DNA of 64,000 nucleotides from Volutella citrinella. Taxonomy: Eukaryota; Ascomycota; Sordariomycetes; Hypocreales; Nectriaceae. The stretch's first letter is position 1; each line of letters opens with the position of its first letter. Shown here piece by piece: positions 30,600 through 42,815 of the stretch. The stretch is from contig JAWZSP010000010.1 of the NCBI GenBank assembly GCA_034401135.1, positions 682,001 to 746,000 of the forward strand. Direction: 5' to 3'. A program made the position numbers and the translations under genes. The notes under the pieces are model-generated. The model was not told the DNA's origin. It was given only the letters and a program-made list of their open reading frames with translations, and ran no database searches.

Positions 30600-31389
30600 G
30601 ATAGTGAATATTAATTTAATAGCAAATGCGCCTTAAACGAGTTGATTGAAAATAGAATAGAAGTGCAGCATCTCCGATTTCAAAATCGTCAGTCATCTAG
30701 TTAAATGGTCCTTCTATCTAAATACTAGCAATGCAACCTACAAGAGTGATCCTGGCAATAGCTACCGACGCAACTCGCGCGACAATGCCCAGCGAATAGA
30801 CCAATACGTTGAGAAAAAAGAGGAATTCACAGTATAACCTCAGTAATAGTAATGTACTGGCTCTGACTTTATGCGTTTCATATTGCTAATCTTGGACAGG
30901 AGTCGCAGGCCGGCTGAACTAATGGATTCGAATATGTCGATTACCGCCACTTTTCCCTAGAGGACTTACTTCTTACAAGAAGAATGACAGACTCTGATGC
31001 GGCACTGGCAGCTCGGCTGAATGCCACACATGAATCGGCTCATGTTAGTTCCACGTCTCCCGGATCCGATCGGCACAGGCCCTACCACAACGACGCCTGG
31101 ATCTCGCAGTAAAATACCTAGCACCATGACAGCGTCACCAGAGCCCCAACAAGGTCCAACTAGTCAGGTCCTGGGATCGAGCAAATACTTACAAGCACAA
31201 TGGCACCAGTAATTCTGAAACGACAAGCACGGCCAGCGGCACCCAGATCTCATTGATGGAAACGGATTGACAGACGGGACCGACACGGCGGGCGCTCTCC
31301 GGGCCAGTGGCACCAAGAATACACCGACACCAGGAAGAGCCATTCGTTGGCGCGAAGCCGGGTATCATATATTATACTGTCGAGTTACG
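30600..31389. other. No gene recognised
   Basis: Mixed AT-biased (30600-30960) and normal-GC (30960-31390) sequence without assignable frames. Confidence 0.35.
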
Positions 31390-33035
31390 GGCCGGGCAGA
31401 TCCCCCTCCTCAGTCATCTCCAGTGTCTACCAAGCGCTCTCAATACTGCGCATCTTCCCCAGCCTCGTCCTCGCGCTCTCTACAGCCGACTCCCCATTCT
31501 CCAGCTCGTCGGTCGCGCTCTACACCTCCTTCGCCAGCCGAGTCCTTTCGTTGCGCTCCGGCTCCTTGATGTGCTCGTCGAGGAGAGTGCCATTCACAGC
31601 CGCCGCCCTGTCAACCAGACGCAGAAACTCCTCGGGCGGGTTCTTGGGGCCAGCGTGTCATTAAGACTAGCAAAGCATATAGTAAGCGGCTGGCCTGCAA
31701 AGTAGTCAAGCATACCCGCTGATAAGCATAACACTATCGCCTCTGCAAACTTTGTACTAACCAGTGGCCTAGTAATATTAACAGGCGAGATTGACGAAAT
31801 GCCTGCACCATGTAGCATAGTTATTGCTTGAATGCACTGGACAGACGCCATAAGTGTGCGAGGAGGCCTGTTGTATGCCATGCCTTACTTACATAATGAA
31901 AGAGTTTCTTAGACTCAGCTTGTTTGACGCGAAGGCTGCATGCACCAGGCGAATGGTTTCGTTGGATGCTTCGATGCTCATGTTAGAGAACTATTAGAGC
32001 GGCTGTTGGCCAGCATTTGCAATGCCGCTGTCTCGCCTTAGTCACAACAGAGATACAAGAAAGGGCCTCGTGAGCAGGATGATGGCATAGCAACGTAGGA
32101 GCTGAGCATGCAGAATCGCCATTTCCTACTAGTCGACGTTTTCGTCAAGCAAGCGGGATGTGCATGGGATGTCGGAAAGCCGCCTGTACCAGCGTTGACA
32201 GTCTTCTAGGATCTGCCGCTCCACACTGAGGAATTCAGTGCGCTGTGCCTAAATCTCCTTCAGTATTCTCCCCAGGATGCGGCACACTCCAACGGCCGCG
32301 TCGAACCCTTGTTGATCACTCGGCTTCATCGAGTCCGACTCCTGGGAGAATACGGATGGGCCCTGAAAAGAATCTTCGGTGCAGTCGTCTTCGGAAATGT
32401 TCATCGGACGGCCAAGGGACGCCGCAATGAATCGATTGAGAACGAACACGCTTCACCAGACATTCTTGCGGAGAGCATATCGCCCCCCTTAAAAACGTGT
32501 TTGGAACTCTCTTCAACTTGGTGCAGGCCCAAAGAGACGGCAATTTGCGCTGCCATGCCTGCGGTCTGTCAGCTAGACTTGTTTACGAACAGCAGGAAGT
32601 GATCACCTGACCAATATACAGGTGTGCGACGTTGCGTTTGGATGCAGTGAGCATATACACCGACAGTCCACAAGTCGCCGCTCTCAAATGCACTTAGCTG
32701 ATCTATCAGGTTTCTTGCAGCTGTCGCCAGCCCAACAGACAGAACCAGATAGATCAGGCAAACGTCGGAGGATTGCAAAGTATGCGGGGCAGAATGGCAC
32801 AGGTCGACACTGCGTCGGAAATCTGGACTTCCAGAAAGCCGCTCGTCTAAAACAGTCAGGAGGCGCAGCGACGGGGAAAGTTGGTGAGCGGCAACATACG
32901 TGTGTGAAGAAGGACTGAACCAAAACGTCGGTGACCTCTCTGTCCGGGATGGGAGACGAAAGTCTTGCCGAGAACCTGGCTTCTGTAAGTCTGTGTCGAT
33001 CGGGATCTTCTGTGAAATCGGACGGGCCGGCCATG
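31390..33035 (-). pseudogene. Zn2Cys6-type transcription factor, regulatory domain, heavily degraded
   Basis: Minus-strand blocks in the order expected for a fungal-specific transcription factor domain: REVTDVLVQSFFTHV (33000); LIYLVLSVGLATAARNLIDQ (32740); AGMAAQIAVSLGLHQVEESS (32560); then, after a frameshift and a TGG-to-TGA type stop, VFVLNRFIAASLGRPMNISE (32440), the family's LxR..A..LGRP.xI signature. One frame continues with ERQILEDCQRWYRRLSDIPC, AILHAQLLRCYAIILLTRPF and MSIEASNETIRLVHAAFASN, ending NSFIM before a GTAAGTA donor at about 31880, and a later exon reads GPKNPPEEFLRLVDRAAAVN (31650) with two TAG stops. Most stops are TAG or TGA that fit C-to-T or G-to-A changes. The DNA-binding zinc cluster itself was not found upstream. 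It cannot make protein. Confidence 0.6.
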
Positions 33036-33956
33036 GAATCGACGAGCTCGCGAATGCACTAGAGGTAACTCAAGGTGGCAGAGTCACCTACAAACACTAG
33101 CCGGTATCAGAAACGCTCCATGAACTCGAGCGGTTCCTCCCTCTAATAGCTGGGTCTCGCAGCTGGGTCTCGCAGCATTCTTGTGCGATCCTGGATTGCC
33201 AGGTCACCGTGAGAGCGCAAAATGGGGCGGCCGTTGGCGTTGGCTTCGTTGTTACACACCGGGCTCTAGTTTGGGCGAATCAAATCGATACCACTTGCCA
33301 ACTTATCCTTGCCGATTTCATGGCTTTCGGTATTTGCGACGTATCGGATTGGTGACCCCTTCTCAGCCGAAAACCCGGGCTGCTCTCGGCCATTGTTATC
33401 CGCAGAACTGTAATTGCAGTCTATTCTCCTCTCGGTGCACGTGTTGCGTGGCTCGGTGCCGTCGCACTAAAGAATGAGGAGCTTGAGGTATAGCAGTTTG
33501 GGCGGGCAGGGAGTGGCTGTGGAAGTTGAAGCCCGGCGCGATATGCATGGGATGCCGCCATAGTACACGGGGAGGGCGAAAGCAAAGAACAGAAGCAAAA
33601 TGCACAGCGACCGACGCTGTCTGTCGCGACCCGTGGAGCGCTGGCATGTCGCAGGGCCGGTCCTGCCGACCAACCACGGGGGTGACTCGAGCGCACGCGA
33701 TGGGAGCGTGAGGGATCAGTTTCTCGCTGACTTGTCTGTCGTTTCGATCGGTGACCCCCCAGGGCATCGTTTTGACTCCTCGCCGCGTACAGTGCCAGGT
33801 CCTGTGGTGAAATTTCTGCCCCGTGAGCAGAGATTTGCCATTGCATGGTGCAGAGCAATGAAGCCACGCAATCGGCGAGGATCGGCGAGGGATGAAGGCT
33901 TGGGTGCGTGGCAATAGTACCAATAAAACTGCGAGGTACGAGTGTTGAAACGATGA
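33036..33956. other. No gene recognised
   Basis: Normal-GC stretch. It contains a 13-bp tandem (GCTGGGTCTCGCA twice, near 33148-33174) and overlapping minus-strand frames up to 175 codons between 33396 and 33923 that have no domain or compositional support. The missing zinc-cluster exon of the regulator to the left could have been here. Confidence 0.35.
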
Positions 33957-34164
33957 CTAGCGTACTGGCTTGGGCCTGGGAGCGGGCTTCGGAACGCCTG
34001 TCGTATCGTACGCTCCGCGACCCATTGTAGAGACGCCTGAAGAACCAACCACAGGAATAGATAAGAGGACTGCTTTAGTGAACCAGTCGTTGCCTCGCCT
34101 GGGTGCGCATTCTTTTAAGTACCACGAATCTTTGACAAATTTCTTTTTGCTATCTATTCCTTGA
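33957..34164 (-). pseudogene. Possible fungal protein-kinase (FunK1-like) fragment
   Basis: A minus-strand stretch reads GIDSKKKFVKDSWYLKECAP and WFTKAVLLSIPVVGSSGVST. The K-D-S-W motif followed by a charged loop and GIP-V fits the first kinase-lobe strand of FunK1-type fungal kinases, where V(V/I)KDSWR is common. The glycine loop, catalytic loop and DFG are absent, so at best this is a small relic. Other explanations are possible. Confidence 0.25.
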
Positions 34165-35539
34165 CCCTTGCCGAGTGTGTGCGCTGGTAAAGGTCGTGGC
34201 GCTCCATGGTAATGCCCGTTAGAGCACTCGTCCGTCCCGGGTCCTGAGAACCGGGCCCCTGCGAACACACGCACCGTAGTACAGTACAAGTACACATGGC
34301 CTGGAGACTGAAGAAGTACCGCCGAAAACGGCTAGATGGAAATAAAAAGCAACGGGAAATCTTCCCGCCGCCTGGTTTGAAGTTGTCGCGTTTTCTCCTT
34401 GGACGGGGAGAGAATAAAGCTACGCGCGTTGACCAACCACCGCCAATGCCGTGTCGCGTCCGTCAGCCTCACTAATGCAAGAGACGATGGGAATGAGATT
34501 GGCATGCAGATGGATGGGCATGGGCGTCCGGTGAGGGTGCAGCCCCTCTAAAGGGTGGGGTGGACCTATGGTCTCATTATTATGGACGGCGCTGGTAGCC
34601 AATAGACAAGGTGCTTGCACATTTACTTCGCCAGGGACAGGAGACGTCGCGAAGCCAGGCGAACAGGGACTCCTGGCGACAGAGACGGCTCTCTCTCTGT
34701 ATTGATGTACATGTGCAGACCACCAGCAGCACTTTCCAAAGGCTGGGCGGATCACAGGATAGTTTCTTATTAATATTTTTTATCCATGTTTTGTTTTATT
34801 CATCTGTCATGGCCGCCAGCTCCGATGCCCTCTGACATTCACTGAGAAGGCAACCGCCCGGAGGCGACAGCAAGGCGACAGCAAGGCGACCGTTAGGTTC
34901 ACCTAGACATGCTTCAGGCATCTTAACTGTCACATAAAGAGCGGCCGGTCTTCCCACCGCGAGTTTGGTTGATCTGACCGCCGACAGCCGCAACAGCCGC
35001 ATCTGGCGACCAAACTCGTCCCATTTCTTCCGAATTTAGACCTAGCGGCAGAAGACTCGCCGTGACGCCGAAGAGCGTCGCAACACTTGACGTGGCCCTC
35101 GCAATTCACCATGGGTTTGTCAGGCCAAATCCCATCGTCGACCTGCCATGGCGATGCAGCACAAGGTCCTATGATAACATCTTTCATCAGGTCTATGGCG
35201 CCTGGCGCCACGAACGATCGAGCGGCTCGTCGCGGGGGTTTGAGCCCGGTTCCCCCCCAGCTCCCGCCTGAACATATGATACACCAAACCCGTCAGATAT
35301 CTCATGGTCAGCTAGTTGCCGAAGTCGATGTCATCTATACTGCCTTAGCTAAGGCCGAAATTCAATGCATCGAACTCGATGCTGAACAAGAACTCTGGCC
35401 AATCTCCACCGACCGACGAAGGCAGCAAGAATAAAGAGTCCGCAAATTGCTGCACGCTGCGTCGCCGGCACTCCGGAGCCTAAGCTTGTTGTACTCACCG
35501 GTAGCGGTACCGGGCTAGGTCTCCTTTGCATTCGACCCA
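34165..35539. other. No intact gene; probably includes decayed 5' part of PD-(D/E)XK copy 3
   Basis: Short frames only. The plus-strand stretch 35300-35430 (LVAEVDVIYTALAKAEIQCI) could be the N-terminal region of the PD-(D/E)XK copy that becomes recognisable at 35540. A 12-bp tandem (GGCGACAGCAA repeated, 34862-34890) is present. Confidence 0.35.
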
Positions 35540-36066
35540 GGATGCTTCGAATCTTCGGACGATCTCCTCCAGCAAACCCATATCGCGTACGACATGTGTA
35601 CATGAGTCAGCATATACTCAGGCAGTCGGTGGCGCATGACTTCCAGAAACCAGTGTATGCCATGCCACGTACGACTGCCGCTGCGCCGTATGGTGCCCCG
35701 TCACGCAAGAAAACGGTTGACTTTTGTGTCTACATCGAACCGAACAACGACCATAGCCCCATACGCCAAACGAGACGAAAGTAGCCAGCTCCCTACCTGA
35801 CGCGGCGTTCAACTTCAGCGACTTTACCCCCCTTGATCAGCACCCGGTCGCCATCAGCATCGAGACTACCCAACGACTAAGACGAACCTGAGCCCCGGAC
35901 TCCCAGCGTTCCTCCCTGGAATTATCATCCAAGACCACGACTGGCACCTCACCTTCACGACGCCCCAGGGCCAGCAGACGCTGTTCTGGCACAAGATTCC
36001 CATGGGCAGCACCTCCAGTACCAATGGAGTCTATCAAGTTGTCCATGTTTTACATCTCCTGCGTCA
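35540..36066 (+). pseudogene. Fungal PD-(D/E)XK nuclease-like protein, copy 3 (broken)
   Basis: Third relic of the family, on the plus strand. Blocks: YAMPRTTAAAPYGAP, RKKTVDFCVYIEPNNDH, then after a frame change LPDAAFNFSDFTPLDQHPVA and ISIETTQRLRRT ending in TGA at about 35890, and in a third frame GLPAFLPGIIIQDHDWHLTF, TTPQGQQTLFWHKIPMGSTS and GVYQVVHVLHLLR. Compared with copies 1 and 2 the motif E-x-K is changed to E-T-T, so the catalytic-type lysine is lost as well as the frame. The C-terminal WPW block is cut off at about 36066, where a 23-bp tandem duplication begins. Confidence 0.68.
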
Positions 36067-36072
36067 ATGGTC

Positions 36073-36118
36073 AATCAACTCGAAAACGCAGCGCTAATCA
36101 ACTCGAAAACGCAGCGCT
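36073..36118. repeat. 23-bp tandem duplication
   Basis: Two exact, adjacent copies of AATCAACTCGAAAACGCAGC plus GCT. They lie at the point where the PD-(D/E)XK relic stops, so the duplication may mark a break repair event. Confidence 0.85.
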
Positions 36119-36299
36119 AATGCCGAAAGCAGGCAAACTTGCATGTCGGATGGCTCACTGATCTTCCTTTATTCCTTTCGTAAGGGTGCTGGAAGGTACG
36201 AGTTGCATTGGAGATGCGAACAGTCTAGACCCCGACACGGTCGCTCGTCTTTTGCCTTGTAGATTTGGAAAGAAGGGCTTGCGACCGCCCGGCTTAGAA

Positions 36300-36675
36300 C
36301 GCCATGCTACGCAGGTGGCATATCACTGCAGGCGCCTTGAATGGTACAGGACTTCCAGACCTCTTTGCTTCGAATGAAAGACTAATACTTGAGCTCCAGC
36401 ATATCGCCCATCTCTTGCACATCGTCCGACAGGTAGCCAACACACACAGCGTCAATGAGTATACCGACAGCCCTACCAAGAAGAGCCTCTCGAAGTTGAG
36501 CTGCGGGCCCCTTGGATTGAGCACTCAGTCGGTCCCCTTTAATCACTTCCATATACGGAACATTAAAATGCAAAAATTTTTCAGGGACCTTCGGATCAGC
36601 ACGAATATCTTCCCCATCTGCGTACCTACGCCGGCGAGTCCGGGTTCTTCTATAAATGGTCCTTCTCCGTTGCAT
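36300..36675 (-). pseudogene. Unidentified conserved-looking frame
   Basis: Minus-strand frame of 97 codons containing PEKFLHFNVPYMEVIKGDRL, GPAAQLREALLGRAVGILID and VGYLSDDVQEMGDMLELKY, ending at 36382; a protein-like continuation in another frame follows to about 36190. It has a globular amphipathic pattern and no RIP stops, but I cannot name a family. It is the last coding-like sequence before the AT isochore. Confidence 0.28.
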
Positions 36676-38950
36676 GTTTCGTCAAATCCGGATTGTCTGG
36701 GAATTCTCCAGCCAACTCTGCAGAAATAATGGACTATATGAGTTATTATGCAGCCAGTATTTAGTGTACTAGGGAAAGCACTAATGAAGGTGTGGGGATT
36801 GTGTGTGTGAGTAGGAGTGTTAAGGTGGTTAATGTAACTAGAATAGGGGATAATATAACTGTTCTACTAACTTAATTAAGGAGGAAAACTGTCGGACTGT
36901 GGGAATAGAGCGATCTGAAAACTAATCAATTATTAATATAGAATTAGTAAAGTTTAAAAAATAAATTTAATATATTTATTATATAGCAGCTGGATCATAT
37001 TAGTAATATATAGTAACTGGACTGGATTGATATCTAGGGCGTTTAGGTTAGTAGCTTAAATAGCTGTCAGCTACCTTACAGCATGTTTCTATAGAGAGCT
37101 CTAGTAACTGCTAATATTATTTAAGCTATTAAAACTACTAATAAATTATATATTTTTATTTGTAAATAGGTTTAAAGAAAAAAATAATAATATATTAAAA
37201 AATATATATATATTTTATAAAATTAAAGATATTTTTATAATTTATATAAGCTTTAATTTAATAATTACTTTTTTTAAGTATTATTAAACTATTTTAAAAA
37301 TATTAATTATAATTAAAAACTCTTTATGATAAATAAAGTAATTAAGGTCTATTTTAATAAATATATATAAATAAAATATAATTAAATATATATAAATAAA
37401 AAATAATTAAATATAATATTTTATTTTTATTTTATTATTTTATATAAGTTGTTAAACTATTATTTAAAATATTTATTTTACATTTTATTAATTTATTTAA
37501 ATTAAACATAATAAATATATATTTTTTAAAGATTATATTATATATTATTTTAAACACTTTCTACTTTTTATTTTTTTATCTAAAAGCTATTTTTTATTTT
37601 ATATAATTAATTATAAATATTATTTTATTATTAAAAACTTAAAAAATAATTACTAAATCTAAAAAAAAACTAAATATTATTTATTATTTAGTAGTTTATA
37701 AAATTTAGTTATTTTTATATTATTATAAATCTTTTTAAAGTTATATAGATCTTATTATAAAATATAAAATAACTTAAATTTTTTATTTTAATTATATAAA
37801 ACTTAAATTTTTTAAGTTTTATAAATAATTTTATACTATATAAATATTATAGTATTTTATATATAAATTTTATATATTACTTACTATTTTTAAAAAAATA
37901 TTAAGATATTATTTAAATAATATATAATAATTATATTAAGATATTTATATAATATATAATTATATATATATATTAAAAAATATTATCAATATATTTATTA
38001 AATTAAAGAGTATAATAAAGTATTTAAAAAAATTTCATTTAATTTTAAATATAGTTTTTTATTTATATACTTTTTAATTTATATTAAGTTATATATACTT
38101 TTTATATTAAATATATTAACTTTTCTTCTTTTTTATAATTAGCTTTCTATTTTTAATATTAAAACTTATAAAGCTTAATTCTTTATTATTATTTTATTAA
38201 GTTATTAATAAATTATTATTAACTTAAGTTTATAATTCTTTTTTAAATAAATATACTTAAATATTTAATTTATAATTTTCAGACTTTTTTATATCTTTTA
38301 TATAATCTTTTTTGAGTATTTTATAAATATTACAAATATAATACTATTTAAATTATATATAAAAAAGAGTTTTATTATTTTTAAAAAATTATATTATTAT
38401 TTATTATTTATATAAAAAGATAATTTTATTTTTAATTTTTTTATAAAAAGTTATTTATTGTTTAAATATTAAAATAATATTAAAGTAAATTTATAAACTT
38501 AATCTTTTAATTTTATAATTTTAAGTTATTTATTAAGCTATATAAATTATTTTTCTAAATATATAATAATTTAAATTTATTTATTATATAAAATAATTTT
38601 ATATTCTTTTTAAAATAATAATAATATTTATATTATTTATTTTATTATTAATTAACTTAAGTTTATTTGTAAATTAATATTTTATATTTTTATAAAAGTT
38701 CTTATTATTAATATTTAGATATTTTTAAATATAATCAATTTTATAATTAATAAGTAAATTTTATTTATATAATTATTTATATTTTAAGATAATATTATAA
38801 AAGTTTTTTTTTATTTATATAAGTTTTTAAATACTTAACTTTATAATTAATAACTTTTTTATTATATATAAAAAGTGTTCTTTTTATAATTCATTATTTA
38901 AGTAGCTTAATTATTAATAATAATTTTTTTTCCTATTTTATATTATAATG

Positions 38951-39073
38951 AATAATATTAATTAATTTTATATATTATATATATTAAGTAGTATTTATAT
39001 ATATAGTATAATTAATAATATTAATTAATTTTATATATTATATATATTAAGTAGTATTTATATATATAGTATA
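38951..39073. repeat. Direct tandem duplication, unit 63 bp
   Basis: The 60-base stretch AATAATATTAATTAATTTTA ... ATATAGTATA at 38951-39010 recurs without visible change at 39014-39073, with a three-base joint. Perfect identity in such mutable sequence implies a recent duplication. Confidence 0.85.
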
Positions 39074-40740
39074 AATATAATCTTTCTATTTAATTTTTTA
39101 GTTTAATTAAGTTAAGTATATATTAAACTTTTCGTATTTTAAAATATATAGTATATATATAATTATAATACTTTATATAAGTTAATTTATTATACTTTAA
39201 GTTAAATTTATTAAATATTAATTAATCTTTTATATTTACTTTAATATATTTTATTTCTTTTTTTTATAAATTAATAAACTAAATTAGATATTTTATTTTC
39301 TTTTTTATTTATTAATTTAACTTATAAAAACTTACTTATATTACTCTTTTATATTATAAGTATAGTTCTTATAAATCTTTTAATTAAAGTTCTTTTTTTA
39401 TAAGTTTTATTTAAATAAAAAAGCTTTATTTTATTTTACTTTTAATAACTAGTTTAAAATAAATTTATATATTTTAATATACTAAAGTTTCTTTTTAATA
39501 TAAAAATTGTATACTTTTTTTAATATTAAGTTTAAAAAGTAATTTAATTCTTATATATTAATTCTTATTTTAAAAATAGTTTTTATTAAGTTTTATACTT
39601 TTTATATATTATATATAATAATTTAATAAAAAGATATTAATTATATTTAAGTTTTTTAAAAATTATTATTTATTTCTTAATAAAATAGTTTTTACTTTTT
39701 ATTATATATCTATCTTTTATTAATATATATTATATATATTTCTTAAAATAAAGGCTATAATAAAAGTATTTTAATTTTATTATAATAATAATCTTTATTA
39801 CTCTTGTTTAATAATTAAGTATAATAACTTTAATATATTTAACTTATTATTATATAAACTTTTTATATATATTAAGCTAATATATAATATAATATATTCT
39901 ACTTTTTTATTATTTTTATATTGTTAAAATATAATTATTAAAATAATAATATATACTTTATTTATATAAAGTATAAGCTATTTAATTAAATTAAGTAAGT
40001 GTTTAATAACTTAATTTAAATATATATTTTTAAAACTATTTTTATTATTTAAAAATATTGCTTTTTTTATATAATTCTTATTTTTATTTTTATTTTTTTA
40101 TTTTATTTTATTGTTTTATAAGTTTAATTTATTTAATAAGTTATTAATATACTAATAAGTACAATTTTATATATTATTTTTATTATTATTAAAAAATAAA
40201 CTTAATTACTTTTTCTTAATATTTAAATATAAAAAATAAATATATATATTTTTTTTTATAAATATAAAATACTTAATTAATATATATTATTTTACTATTA
40301 TTATATTTATTAATTATTAAATAAAAATAAAATTATTTATTTTACTTTTTTAATTATCTTTTATAATTATAGTATTATACTTTATATTTTATTTATTAAT
40401 AAATAAATTATTATGTATTTAAATTTAAATTATTTTATAAATCTTAAAAAGTTAATTTAAAATCATTTCTTTTTAATTATATTTTTTAAATATATTATAA
40501 TAATTAAGTTTTAATTTAAATTATTTATATATTAAAAAATTTAGATTTTTTTTAATTATAAAAGTATTTATTTATATATCTTTATATTATTTATTAATAA
40601 ATTATATTTTTTATTAATTTTAAAAAAATTTTAATAATTAAATAATTAATATTTATATTTATTATAATTTTATTTAAATATCTTTTTATTATTATTAAAT
40701 TTTATTAATTTTATTTTAATAAGATTAAAAGTAAGCTATA

Positions 40741-41975
40741 TATAACTCTTTTAATAAAAGAGTTATAAATATTAAAAGACAGAGGTTTTAAAACTTATAA
40801 TTATTATAATCTAAATATAGTCTTTTTTAAAAAAAATAGCTTATTAATTAAATCTTAATCCTATTTCCTAAGTATTAATAATTAAATTTTACCTCTCTTT
40901 TTAATATAACTTAATAATATAATATTAGATATTAATTTAAGTATTTTTTAGAATATATAAATAATTTAAGCTTAAAAATTAAGTATATTAATAATTTCAG
41001 CTTATAAATTATTTATAATTTATAAATAATAAAATTTAAGAAAATATTAAGTTTAGAAATGATAAAAATAATCTTTTAATATATATATATAAGTCTTTAA
41101 AAAGTTTATAAAATAAAATAATAAAACTAAGGTTTTTAACTACTCTATTCAATTACTATCTAACTACTTTATTTACTTTATACTTAATTATATTTAAAAT
41201 AGCTTCTTTTAGTATTATTAAATCTAAGGACTGTACTTAGAGCTATATAGTTTTCTAGACCTGATATTAATTCTTAGTATTTTATAAATAAATAAAGCTC
41301 TATTTCTTCCCTTAATATTAATAAGAAAAATCAACTTAACCTTTCCCTTTTTTTTCTTAAATAATTTACTATTTATATTTTGTAAATTATTTTTTTATTT
41401 AAACTTTATTACTTATATCTAAAAGAATTTAAGAAAAATACTTATTAACTATATAAAGTTAGTAATTTATTTATATATTTTTAAATTTAATTTATTTAAT
41501 TAAATTAAACCTTAAAGTATTTTTTCTAAATTACTAATTAATTTTTTTAGCTACAGCTATAGCTAGCGAGCTTAACTTGAAGGCTTTCAAGCTTTTAATT
41601 TTACTAGCTATTATAAATAAAGTATATAGAAATGCTTATATCTAAAAGGCAGGGAAAATACTAAAAAAAAGTAAGTTATATACTTATTTATACTTTACAT
41701 TAATATTGATATACATAAATAAAAGAAAATTGAAATCAAAAGTTAAAGTATAACTTTTTCAGCCTTAATTTAAATATTATTAAGAAAAAAAACTTAATTT
41801 CTCTTATAAAGGCTGCTTAAAAAGGGTTCTTTAATTTATTATTATAAATAACCTTTTTTTTTAAATATTAAAAAGTGAATCTTTTAAAAAGCTATTATTA
41901 TATTATAATAAATATCAAAGCCTTTCTTACTTTTTTTATTTATAATATTATTTAATAACTAAGTTTTAATTAAAA
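40741..41975 (+). repeat. Dispersed repeat R1, copy 1
   Basis: About 1.2 kb that aligns by eye with 57340-58525 in the same orientation. Shared landmarks include TAAATATAGTCTTTTTTAAA, TTTACCTCTCTTTTTAATAT and AAAGTGAATCTTTTAAAAAG. The copies differ mainly by transitions and small gaps. It is probably part of one transposon family inactivated by RIP; no coding frame can be read. Confidence 0.7.
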
Positions 41976-41984
41976 ATGCCTTTT

Positions 41985-42100
41985 AAGTAAGCTTTACTTA
42001 TTTTTAATTATAAAATCTTATTATTAGCTTTTTTTTATAAAGCTATATAACTTAACTTATATATTATTTATATATTATATACTTAATAATAATAATTATA
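41985..42100 (+). repeat. Foldback repeat R2, partial copy
   Basis: AAGCTTTACTTATTTTTAAT and ACTTATATATTATTTATATA match the second half of the R2 unit at 44320-44590 and 46660-46925. Confidence 0.45.
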
Positions 42101-42552
42101 AAACAAGATAAGTTATATAATTATAATTTAGCTTATTATAAATGTATAAAAAAAAGGTAAAAAGTATTTTTATATTTATAAAAAGAAATAAATAAAACTA
42201 TATTAAAATTAATATAAAAGACTAATTAATACTTAATAAATTTAACTTAAAATATAATAAGTTAGCTTAAATATATTATTATAATTATATATATTATATA
42301 CTTTAAAATAAAGAAATAGTATAATATATATATAACTTAATTAAATAAAGAGTTAAAAGAAATATTATAAATATAATATAATATAAGGTATTAATAAAAG
42401 TTAATAATTAAGTTAAAGTAAAATATAATAATTATTAACTTCTAATTATTATAAAAAAAAGACTATATAATAAGAGAAAGGATATTATTATTAGTAATTA
42501 AGCTATTTAAATAATTAGACCTCTGAATTAAAGAATTAAATATTAGTATTTA

Positions 42553-42815
42553 TAACTAGAGTTGTGATTTAATCTAATTAATTAGTTATTAAAGTAAATT
42601 TAGTCTAGTTAAGACTAAATTTAGTTAGCTAATTAATTAATTAAATTCAATTAAGACTAAATTTAGTTATTAAGTATCTAATTTTATTTAGTTATAATTA
42701 GTTATTTTAGTAGTTAAATTTACTTTAGTTAGTTATTATAATAATTTTAGTTTAACTAAAATTAAATTTAGTTAATTAGATACTAATTTAATTAATAGTT
42801 AAATTAGAATTTTAA
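42553..42815. repeat. Palindromic element R3, copy 1
   Basis: Begins AGAGTTGTGATTTAATCTAA and is filled with GACTAAATTTAGTTA-type palindromes in both orientations, ending in ATTAATAGTTAAATTAGAAT. Same family as 56466-56650 and 60625-60860. Confidence 0.6.

Noticed and set aside
30247..30636. Plus-strand poly-Leu, poly-Cys and poly-Val frames
   Set aside because: They are the other reading frames of the CAG/CAA tract; the glutamine frame with PPxY motifs is far more protein-like.
33396..33923. 175-codon minus-strand frame
   Set aside because: Overlaps another long frame, has no domain or hydrophobic pattern and a low-complexity-like composition; probably chance.
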